A stretch of 30,129 nt of DNA from HGM12587 sp964602445 (GTDB lineage: Bacteria; Bacillota; Clostridia; Lachnospirales; Lachnospiraceae). The notes beneath the pieces were generated by a model. The model did no database searches. It was not told the DNA's origin and was given only the letters and a program-made list of their open reading frames with translations. The stretch lies in assembly GCA_964602445.1 (NCBI GenBank), contig CAZRQV010000024.1, positions 1-30,129 on the forward strand. The letters run 5' to 3'. How positions within the stretch are numbered: the stretch's first letter is position 1; every line of letters starts with the position of its first letter. Made by a program: the position numbers and the translations under genes. Below are positions 22,992-30,129 of this stretch, piece after piece.

Positions 22992-23028
22992 GAGCCATGC
23001 CCGAGTAGGGCTGGCTCTAATTTATTTT
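22992..23028 (+). terminator. Terminator after flavodoxin gene
   Basis: GAGCCA (22992-22997) and GCCC (22999-23002), with one bulged T, pair with GGGC (23008-23011) and TGGCTC (23012-23017), followed by TAATTTATTTT. It lies 23 nt past the stop. Confidence 0.8.
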
Positions 23029-23057
23029 CAGGAAAGTCCTTTTAGGATAAGCATGGT

Positions 23058-23066
23058 TGGTATAAA
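23058..23066 (+). promoter_or_regulatory. Extended -10 promoter candidate for pyrimidine salvage genes
   Basis: TGGTATAAA (23058-23066) is an extended -10 (TGN plus TATAAA) 31 nt before the first gene. No -35 match is seen at 16-18 bp upstream, which is tolerable for extended -10 promoters. Confidence 0.5.
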
Positions 23067-23097
23067 ATAGAAAGAAAAAAGATCAGGAGGAATGATT

Positions 23098-23895
23098 ATG
23101 GCAATGCAGAATTATTCAGGAGAAGAAGGATTACAGTATCATTTACAGATTAGAAAAGGAGATGTGGGACGTTACGTGATCTTACCGGGAGATCCGAAGC
23201 GATGTGCAAAGATTGCAATGCATCTGGAAAATGCAGAATTGATCGCGGACAGCAGAGAATATGTGACTTATACCGGCTATCTGGATGGAGAAAAAGTCAG
23301 TGTTACCTCTACCGGAATCGGCGGACCGTCTGCATCTATTGCCATCGAAGAACTGACACTTTGCGGTGCAGATACGTTTGTAAGAGTCGGAACCTGCGGC
23401 GGGATCGATCTGGAAGTCAAAGGCGGGGACATTGTGGTAGCAACGGGAGCAGTTCGAATGGAAGGAACCAGCCGGGAATATGCACCGATTGAATTTCCGG
23501 CAGTTGCGGATCTGGATGTGACCAATGCACTGGTAAAAGCATGCAGAACGCTGGGAGTGACTTTCCATACAGGAGTCGTTCAGTGCAAAGATGCGTTTTA
23601 CGGACAGCATGTACCGGAAAGAATGCCGGTCAGTTATGAACTGTTAAATAAATGGGAAGCCTGGAAACGGCTGGGCTGTAAAGCATCAGAAATGGAATCG
23701 GCAGCCTTGTTTATAGCAGCCAGCCATTTGAAAGTCCGTTGTGGTTCGGAATTTCTTGTCATGGGTAATCAGGAAAGAAATTTAAAAGGAATGGAAAATC
23801 CGATCGTTCATGATACAGAATTGGCAATTAGGGTTGCGGTAGAAGGAATCAGAAACCTAATCAAAGAAGACCGGAACAGAAGTACACAGGAGTAA
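23098..23895 (+). CDS. udp: Uridine phosphorylase
   Basis: A 265-residue nucleoside phosphorylase (PNP/UDP family). ATG 23098 is preferred because AGGAGG (23085-23090) is 7 nt upstream; an ATG at 23092 is only 1 nt away. Motifs: the phosphate-binding LPGDPKRCAK, the core STGIGGPSASIAIEEL and VRVGTCGGI, and SEMESAALF at the substrate pocket. It splits uridine with phosphate to give uracil and ribose-1-phosphate. Distinguishing uridine from broader nucleoside specificity by eye is uncertain, but the uridine class is favoured by the EELTLCGADTFVRVGTCG block and by the cytidine deaminase gene 24 nt downstream, which supplies uridine. Confidence 0.88.
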   Translation: MAMQNYSGEEGLQYHLQIRKGDVGRYVILPGDPKRCAKIAMHLENAELIADSREYVTYTGYLDGEKVSVTSTGIGGPSASIAIEELTLCGADTFVRVGTCGGIDLEVKGGDIVVATGAVRMEGTSREYAPIEFPAVADLDVTNALVKACRTLGVTFHTGVVQCKDAFYGQHVPERMPVSYELLNKWEAWKRLGCKASEMESAALFIAASHLKVRCGSEFLVMGNQERNLKGMENPIVHDTELAIRVAVEGIRNLIKEDRNRSTQE

Positions 23896-23919
23896 AACGC
23901 AGAAGCAGGAGGCAGCAGA

Positions 23920-24375
23920 ATGACGAATCTTCAATTGCTATGGGAAGCTCAAAAAGCGAGAGTTCATGCATACGCACCCTATTCAAAGCATAAAGTAGGT
24001 GCAGTATTGGAAACGAAGAAGGGAACACTTTATTATGGATGCAATATTGAAAATGCAGCCTATGGACCTTCCAACTGTGCGGAGAGGACTGCATTTTTTA
24101 AGGCAGTGTATGAAGGCGAACGTGAATTTACGAGAATTGCCGTTGCAGGCGGAATCGAAGAGCAGGACCTGAACAATCCTTGTGCACCATGCGGTGTCTG
24201 CCGACAGGTCATGAGAGAGTTTTGTGATCCGGAACAATTTTGGATCATTCTGGCAGATGGTGCAGGCGGTGCAAAAGAGTATCTTTTGAAAGAGTTGCTG
24301 CCTTTGGGATTCGGACCGGAAAATCTGCACAAAGCGGTGCGGGAAACTGAAAGAGCAGAAAATCCACGGAAATAG
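23920..24375 (+). CDS. cdd: Cytidine deaminase
   Basis: A 151-residue zinc enzyme converting cytidine (or deoxycytidine) to uridine. The motifs are complete: YAPYSKHKVGAV and GCNIENAAYGPSNCAERTA (Cys53 zinc ligand, Glu55 catalytic) and PCGVCRQVM (Cys91 and Cys94 as the other zinc ligands). It is about 20 residues longer than the typical homotetrameric form, owing to a charged C-terminal extension. AGGAGG precedes the ATG and the gene follows udp by 24 nt. Together they carry cytidine to uracil for salvage. A weak AT-rich hairpin (24383-24409) follows. Confidence 0.95.
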   Translation: MTNLQLLWEAQKARVHAYAPYSKHKVGAVLETKKGTLYYGCNIENAAYGPSNCAERTAFFKAVYEGEREFTRIAVAGGIEEQDLNNPCAPCGVCRQVMREFCDPEQFWIILADGAGGAKEYLLKELLPLGFGPENLHKAVRETERAENPRK

Positions 24376-24382
24376 GTTGAAA

Positions 24383-24409
24383 TTGTAAAAAATTTGCAGT
24401 TTTTTACAA
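24383..24409 (+). terminator. Weak AT-rich hairpin after cdd
   Basis: TTGTAAAAAA (24383-24392) and TTTTTTACAA (24400-24409) are perfect inverted repeats with the loop TTTGCAG. The stem is almost all A-T, so as a terminator it is weak, but no better one is seen before the subtilase promoter. Confidence 0.4.
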
Positions 24410-24470
24410 AAATTGCAGTCGCAAATAAGAAATAAATAGAAAAACATACTAAAATTTCGCGTCATTACGA

Positions 24471-24500
24471 TTGACAGATACTACATTAATGTGGTAAAGT
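24471..24500 (+). promoter_or_regulatory. Promoter of subtilase gene with central palindrome
   Basis: TTGACA (24471-24476), an 18-bp spacer and TAAAGT (24495-24500) form a sigma-A-like promoter. The spacer contains the perfect palindrome ACATTAATGT (24483-24492), extendable to 16-18 bp with a mismatch, so a repressor dimer could bind between the two boxes. The leader is about 85 nt. Confidence 0.65.
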
Positions 24501-24590
24501 AATGAACAATAGGCGTGTAAAATGCAGGAATACACAGTTTATACGTTTGAAATGTTCTTTTTATAGGATAAAGGAATGGAGGAAATCGTT

Positions 24591-27500
24591 ATGAAAAGAA
24601 GAACTTTGTCTCGGTTTTTGGCCGGCTTTATGTCTTTGGTATTGATGGTACCAACAGTACAGGGCGGCAGTTTGACCGTACAGGCAGAAGAAGCTCAGGC
24701 ACAAGCAAGTGAATATGAGCTGCTTTCGGATGTGATCGAAAGCAACAAAAAATCTCTCGACGGTTACGGCGAAGATGATGTAGTAGAATTTATTGTGGAA
24801 TTAGAAGGGGAACCGTTACTGGATGTAAAAAAATCCAATGTATCTGTTAGTTCTTTCCTGAACACAAAGAAAGGTGCAGCAGCGTTAAGCACGATCGAAA
24901 AAGAGCAGGCAGCAGTAGAAGAAAAAATCTTAAGCAGCCGTGCAAGAGGATTGGAAATCGAATATTCCTACAAACTCGTTATGAACGGTTTTGCAGTAAG
25001 CGCACCGTATTCTGAAAAAGAAAATCTGGAAGAAATCCCAGGTGTAAAAAATGTTTATGTAGCACAGACTTATGATTATGTAGAACCGACCAGCGGTTAT
25101 ACAGCAGCAACCCGCACCAGCGGTAAAATGATGGACAGCGATCGTGCAAACGAAGAAGGCTATACCGGAAAAGGAACCGTTACTGCAGTTCTGGATACAG
25201 GTCTGGATATTACACACGAAGGTTTTGCAAATGCTCCGGAATCTCCACGTTATACTGTAGAAATGGTGGAATCAGCAGTTGCAAGTGAAAAATTAAATGC
25301 AGATGCTACAGCAGCAGAACTTTATAAGAGTGAAAAAATCCCATTTGCATATGACTATGCAGATAAAGATATTAATGTAGCAGATTCTCAGGGACATGGT
25401 ACTCACGTTTCCGGTTCTGTAGGTGCTGACACAGAAGCATTTTCAGGAGTTGCTCCTGATACACAGATCATGGCAATGAAAGTATTCTCTGATGCACAGA
25501 GCGGTGCCAGCGATACATGGATCATGGCAGCCTTGGAAGACTGTGTGGTACTTGATGTAGATACGATCAATATGAGTCTTGGTACCGGCGCAGGATTTAC
25601 AGAAGATTCAGATGAAACAATCAGTTCTGTATATGAACGTGTGGAAGCACAGGGCATCAGCTTAATGTGTGCAGCTGGTAATGATACAAGCTCCGCATAT
25701 CAGAATGCGACGGGAACAGATATGAACCCTGTGACAAGCCCGGATACCGGTGTAGTTGGTTCTCCATCTACTTTTGATGCTGCAATCTCTGTTGCAAGTA
25801 TCAACGAAGAAATGGTTTATGCGGAATATTTCCAGGCTGGAGAAAATAAGATCACATTTGTGGACACAGCATCTGATGATACAAAGAAATTTGTAAATGC
25901 ATTAGACGGACAGACTCTGGAATACGTAGTCATTGGCGGATACGGCGAAAAAGCAGATTTTGATGCAGTAGATGTAGAAGGAAAAGTTGCTTTAGTTGCT
26001 CGTGGAAGCATTGCATTTACAGAAAAAGAACAGAATTCATTTGATGCAGGCGCAGTAGCAATGATCTGCTTTAATAACGTAGACGGTGAAGCTGTGAACA
26101 TGCAGTCTAACGGATTACTTCCAATGATCAGTATCACAAAAGCAGATGGAAAGATCATGCGTAATCTTGAAGATAAGAAGATCACTGTTTCTAAAGAATT
26201 CGCAGAAGATATTTCCAGTGAAGTCGGCGGACAGATGTCAGATTTCTCTAACATCGGTGTTGCACCGAATATGTCATTAAAACCGGAAATCACAGCTCCT
26301 GGTGGAAATGTATATTCTACAACTGTCGGCGGTTCTTATGGAAACATGAGCGGAACTTCTATGGCATCTCCGCATATGGCAGGTGCAGCTTCTGTCATGA
26401 GACAGTATGTAAATGAAGAATTTGCTTCCTTAAATGCAAATGAAAAACAGGAACTGATCAACAATCTCTTAATGAGTACTGCGGTTCCGGTAAAAGATAC
26501 CGAAGATGTTTATTACACACCTAGAAAACAGGGTTCAGGTCTTGCAGAAGTATACAATGCAATCCATACAGATGCATATCTGACAGTTAACGGTGACAGA
26601 CCTAAGGCAGAATTAGGTGACAATACAGACGGAACATTCTCTTTCACATTTGAAATCAACAATATCGGAGAAACAGCACAGACATATCATGTATCTGCAG
26701 CTCCTCTGACAGCAAAAGTGGAAGAAGTAGCAGGTGAAAAATATGTATCTGAAGCTTCCAGAGTTCTTCCGGAAAGCGAATTTACTGTTGAATTCAGCAA
26801 AACAGAAGTAACAGTAGAAGCAGGTGCAAAAGAAACAGTGACTGTAAATATGCAGTTAACAGATGCTGGTAAAAAAGCACTTGCAGATTTCACGAATGGT
26901 ACATTCTTAGATGGTTTCATTATGGTAGAATCAGCAGAAGAAGATGGAATTGATCTTTCGCTTCCATATCTTGGTTTCTATGGAGACTGGGCTGCTGCAC
27001 CAATCTACGATGCAACAATTTATGATGAAACAGCACCGATTACTTATGAAATGCCGGCAATGTATCAGATTAACATTTTAGATTACACCGGTTATCCTCT
27101 GGGTGTAAACCTGATTTCCGGTGACCTTGAAGCAGCAGACAGCAATAAGATCGCAGTGGCAAGCCGTCAGCTTCAGTATGACAGATTATTCCCAATCGTT
27201 GGTATGCTTCGTGGTTCAAAACATACAAGCTATCAGATTCTGAACAGTGATGATCAGGTAGTATTTGAATTAAGTGCAGACAATGTATCAAAATCATATT
27301 ACTATTCAAGCGGCGGTTTCTTTACATATGATATGCCAATGGAAGGATGGGCTCCGATCTATCTTGACGAAGATGGCTATTACTATTATCTCCCGGACGG
27401 GGACTACAAATATGTAGTGACAGGACAGATTGATGGAGAAGAAGGTGCAACACAGTCTGTAGAATTCCCAATTACCATCGATAATGATGCTCCGGAAGTA

Positions 27501-30129
27501 CTGGATCACCGTTATTATGAAGAAGATGGTGTATCTTATCTGGAAGTAACAATCAAAGATAATCATTATCTCATGGGTCTTCAGTTATGTGATGAAACTG
27601 GTGAAAATGCAATCTCTAATGCATATGCAATCGAAAGTGAACATGCAGGAGATGAACTCGTATTTACATTTGACCTGACACTTGCGCATGAACTTGGCGT
27701 GGACATCGGTAGAGTCTTGATCGTTGACTATGCGATGAATGAAGGTTTAAGCCAGACATTCAGCTTAGTAAGCCAGGAAATGGAAGTACGTAAAGTAAGC
27801 ATCAATCAGCAGCAGATTACTTGCCGTACAGATTCCAAACCATTCCAGTTAACAGCAACAGTGACTCCTGCAGATGCAGTAGATCAGTCACTTACATGGT
27901 CTTCAGAAAATGAAGATGTAATCCAGATCGATCAGGATGGTTGGGTTACAATCGTAGGAGCAGGGGAAGCAGTGATCCGTGCAACAGCATCAAACGGTGT
28001 TTATGGCACAACCACAATTAATGTATTCTCAGCTTATTCAGAATTCCCAAGTGATTATGTGATCACAAAGGACGGACGTTATTATTTACCGGAAGAATTA
28101 ACTCAGACCATTACGATCAAAGGTGATGCAAAGAACGTAAGTCTGGTAGGTAATGCAGCAAGAACAGCAGAAAATCCTTATAACAACATTGGAATTAAGG
28201 GAGAAGAAGCTGGATTAAATCTTACAATCGAAAACTTAAATGCAGTTGCCAGCGGAAGCACTTCTGTGATCGAAGTAACTGGCGAAGGCAACACATTAAA
28301 ACTTGTTGGCGAAAACACATTATCAGCAGAAAAATATTGTTCCAGAGCTCTGATCTGTGTTCTGGAAGGATCAGAACTGACTGTAAATGGTGATGGAACC
28401 TTAAATCTGAACCTGAGAGAATCTACTTACGGTGCAGGTATTGGTGCAAATCCTGGAAAAGTTGCAGGTAAGATCACAATTAACAGCGGTAAGATCAATG
28501 GTTCTACCATCGGTTCCGGTTCTGTTATCGGCGGTTCCGGATACGGCGCAGAAAAGATTACAATCAACGGTGGTGTACTGAATGTAAGTGTACCTTACAG
28601 CACAGCCGGATACGGCGGAAACTTAAGCACATGCGGTGCTGCCATCGGTGATGGAAATGTAAGTTACAAAACAGGAAAACTTGCCATCGAAATCAACGGC
28701 GGTGAAATCAACGGTACAACAGAAGTACAGGCAGCAGTCATCGGTACAGGACATAAGAGCCAGATTACAGCAACAGTAACCATCAACGGCGGTAAATTAA
28801 ATCTGAAATCTATCGCAGGAAACGGTGAATTGACTGTCGGCGGAGCATGTATCGGTACTGGAGACCAGAGTACAGCTATGAGCAGAATCACAATCAACGG
28901 TGGTGAAATCATTGCAGCAACAGAAAGCGGTGCAGCAGCAATCGGCGGCGGCGCAGGTACTTCAGGATGCACAGTGATGCTCAATGGTGGTACAGTTACA
29001 GCTTCTACCGCAACATCCGGTGTTCCGGCAATCGGAAGAGGATGCTATATTTCCAGCGGTACAGATGGAGCGTTAATGATCTGCGGAGGTTCTTTAAAAG
29101 CAATCTCTACCACAGATACAGCAGCATTGCCATTCAGCACAATCCAGAATGATGATTATGAAGATGTATTTGAAACATCTCTTTATGCACCAAACGTAAC
29201 TTCTGTTACAGTAGATGGTACAGATTATAAAGTGACAGCAAATCATCCGGAAGATGATAATCTTCACTTATGGCTCACAGAAGGTAAACATGATGTGAAA
29301 GCAACAACTGCAGATGGATCATTCAACTATGAAGTAGAATTAACATCTACAGGTAAAACATTCGTACAGCAGTACTATACAGTTTCTTATGAACTGACAG
29401 ATTTAACAACAGACGGAAAAGAAAAAGCTTATGCTGAAAAAGCATACAGTGCAACTTTAACAGCAGCAGAAGGAACAACACTTCCGGAAACTGTAAGTGT
29501 AACAATGAACGGTTCAGAAGCAGAAGTTGCTTATGATCCTGCAACAGGTGAATTTACTGTTGAAAATGTAACAGGTGATCTTGTTGTAACAGCAGCTGCA
29601 ACAGCAGATGAAACCGTAAATCCGGCAGACGACAGCAGAGATATCCCTGTAGAAGTGCTGACAGCAACCGCTGGAGATGCACAGAGCAGCGAAGGTCCGG
29701 AAAATGTATTAGATGGTAACGCAGCTACTGTATGGCACACAGATTGGTATGCAGGAGACAATCATGATAATCACTGGATCCAGTTTGAATTAAGTGATAC
29801 ATACAAGGTTGACGGTTTACGTTATCAGCCACGTCAGAATGGTACAAACGGTATCATTACCAAATATAAAGTTCTGACAAGTACAGACGGAGAAAACTGG
29901 ACAGAAGCAGCAAGCGGAAGCTGGAAAGCAGATTCTTCATGGAAGATTGCAAGCTTCGAAGCTGCAGAAGTAAAATATGTAAGACTTGCAACTGTAGAAG
30001 CATTGTCTGATCAGGAACTTGTATTTGCAAGTGCAGCAGAAATTCGTCTGACAGGTGAAAAAGCAGAAGCACCGGTTGAAAAAGAAGCATTAGAAGCAGC
30101 AATCGCAGAAGCAGATGAATTAACAGCAG
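24591..30129 (+). CDS. Giant secreted S8 subtilase, multidomain (partial, runs off end)
   Basis: At least 1846 residues with no stop before the right edge; ATG 24591 follows GGAGG. Signal peptide in residues 1-30. The catalytic subtilase domain (about 175-640) has Asp202 (AVLDTGLDI), His269 (GHGTHVSG), Asn364 (AAGND) and Ser590 (GTSMASPH). A PA domain is inserted at about 440-530 (GKVALVARG, DAGAVAMICF), as in lactocepin and C5a peptidase. Fn3-like modules follow, then a bacterial Ig-like (BIG2) module at about 1066-1143, a region of seven INGG-type repeats (about 1280-1510), a Thr/Ala-rich module and an F5/8 type C (CBM32-like) domain at about 1684-1822. The end EALEAAIAEADEL opens what looks like a FIVAR-type helical module. 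It is a secreted or wall-bound protease that probably degrades host or dietary protein; CBM32 and INGG regions suggest glycan binding. Confidence 0.95.
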   Translation, partial: MKRRTLSRFLAGFMSLVLMVPTVQGGSLTVQAEEAQAQASEYELLSDVIESNKKSLDGYGEDDVVEFIVELEGEPLLDVKKSNVSVSSFLNTKKGAAALSTIEKEQAAVEEKILSSRARGLEIEYSYKLVMNGFAVSAPYSEKENLEEIPGVKNVYVAQTYDYVEPTSGYTAATRTSGKMMDSDRANEEGYTGKGTVTAVLDTGLDITHEGFANAPESPRYTVEMVESAVASEKLNADATAAELYKSEKIPFAYDYADKDINVADSQGHGTHVSGSVGADTEAFSGVAPDTQIMAMKVFSDAQSGASDTWIMAALEDCVVLDVDTINMSLGTGAGFTEDSDETISSVYERVEAQGISLMCAAGNDTSSAYQNATGTDMNPVTSPDTGVVGSPSTFDAAISVASINEEMVYAEYFQAGENKITFVDTASDDTKKFVNALDGQTLEYVVIGGYGEKADFDAVDVEGKVALVARGSIAFTEKEQNSFDAGAVAMICFNNVDGEAVNMQSNGLLPMISITKADGKIMRNLEDKKITVSKEFAEDISSEVGGQMSDFSNIGVAPNMSLKPEITAPGGNVYSTTVGGSYGNMSGTSMASPHMAGAASVMRQYVNEEFASLNANEKQELINNLLMSTAVPVKDTEDVYYTPRKQGSGLAEVYNAIHTDAYLTVNGDRPKAELGDNTDGTFSFTFEINNIGETAQTYHVSAAPLTAKVEEVAGEKYVSEASRVLPESEFTVEFSKTEVTVEAGAKETVTVNMQLTDAGKKALADFTNGTFLDGFIMVESAEEDGIDLSLPYLGFYGDWAAAPIYDATIYDETAPITYEMPAMYQINILDYTGYPLGVNLISGDLEAADSNKIAVASRQLQYDRLFPIVGMLRGSKHTSYQILNSDDQVVFELSADNVSKSYYYSSGGFFTYDMPMEGWAPIYLDEDGYYYYLPDGDYKYVVTGQIDGEEGATQSVEFPITIDNDAPEVLDHRYYEEDGVSYLEVTIKDNHYLMGLQLCDETGENAISNAYAIESEHAGDELVFTFDLTLAHELGVDIGRVLIVDYAMNEGLSQTFSLVSQEMEVRKVSINQQQITCRTDSKPFQLTATVTPADAVDQSLTWSSENEDVIQIDQDGWVTIVGAGEAVIRATASNGVYGTTTINVFSAYSEFPSDYVITKDGRYYLPEELTQTITIKGDAKNVSLVGNAARTAENPYNNIGIKGEEAGLNLTIENLNAVASGSTSVIEVTGEGNTLKLVGENTLSAEKYCSRALICVLEGSELTVNGDGTLNLNLRESTYGAGIGANPGKVAGKITINSGKINGSTIGSGSVIGGSGYGAEKITINGGVLNVSVPYSTAGYGGNLSTCGAAIGDGNVSYKTGKLAIEINGGEINGTTEVQAAVIGTGHKSQITATVTINGGKLNLKSIAGNGELTVGGACIGTGDQSTAMSRITINGGEIIAATESGAAAIGGGAGTSGCTVMLNGGTVTASTATSGVPAIGRGCYISSGTDGALMICGGSLKAISTTDTAALPFSTIQNDDYEDVFETSLYAPNVTSVTVDGTDYKVTANHPEDDNLHLWLTEGKHDVKATTADGSFNYEVELTSTGKTFVQQYYTVSYELTDLTTDGKEKAYAEKAYSATLTAAEGTTLPETVSVTMNGSEAEVAYDPATGEFTVENVTGDLVVTAAATADETVNPADDSRDIPVEVLTATAGDAQSSEGPENVLDGNAATVWHTDWYAGDNHDNHWIQFELSDTYKVDGLRYQPRQNGTNGIITKYKVLTSTDGENWTEAASGSWKADSSWKIASFEAAEVKYVRLATVEALSDQELVFASAAEIRLTGEKAEAPVEKEALEAAIAEADELTA

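Noticed and set aside
24522..24566. 14-codon upstream frame in the subtilase leader
   Set aside because: No convincing ribosome site and no regulatory pattern such as repeated codons or a following hairpin.
24930..26920. Several - strand open frames opposite the subtilase gene
   Set aside because: Low-complexity Ser/Thr- or Ala-rich shadows of the protease reading frame, with no ribosome sites.

Overview
The window looks like a chromosomal segment of a low-to-moderate GC Gram-positive Clostridia bacterium, most likely a gut Lachnospiraceae (Blautia/Ruminococcus-like). This is an inference from AGGAGG-type ribosome binding sites, TTGACA/TATAAT promoters, a DUF3793-flavodoxin pair, lipoprotein and subtilase surface proteins, and AT-rich coding sequence. 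I see no rRNA, CRISPR array, integrase or recognisable transposase. Both ends cut genes: the last 25 codons of groEL at the left, and a giant secreted subtilase that runs off the right edge.

Layout. 1-80: groEL tail. 386-8854: a + strand signalling operon of PP2C phosphatase, transmembrane Ser/Thr kinase, small membrane protein and a 1846-residue Ig-like surface protein. 8893-9165: a non-coding, strongly self-complementary element bounded by 12-bp inverted repeats. 9230-10872: a PHP phosphoesterase and a DnaA-like AAA+ protein that lacks the DNA-binding domain. 11023-11976: a DUF4349 lipoprotein. 12121-12193: tRNA-Thr(CGU) on the - strand. 12413-14824: an AlgI-type MBOAT acyltransferase with an SGNH-hydrolase-like partner, likely for O-acylation of an envelope polymer. 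14790-16006, - strand: an sce7726-family protein and a histidine phosphatase. 16320-17351: ilvE. 17402-20340: an ECF-type sigma factor, two paralogous mini membrane proteins, a polytopic membrane protein, a PrsW-like intramembrane protease and a possible 56-residue peptide. 20515-21696: an aldo/keto reductase with a ferredoxin tail. 21822-22968: a promoter with two identical GGTTAG-N6-CTAACC dyads driving DUF3793 and flavodoxin genes, probably metal- or redox-controlled. 23098-24375: uridine phosphorylase and cytidine deaminase (pyrimidine salvage). 24591-end: a multidomain S8 protease.

The parts that best repay a second look are: (i) the kinase/phosphatase/Ig-protein module, with a threonine-rich tail on its small membrane protein; (ii) the sigma/PrsW cluster, where two paralogous two-helix proteins occupy the place of an anti-sigma factor; (iii) the inverted-repeat element after the Ig gene; (iv) the PHP/DnaA-like pair; and (v) the duplicated dyad upstream of the DUF3793 gene. 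All family assignments come from motif recognition by eye; no database search was run.
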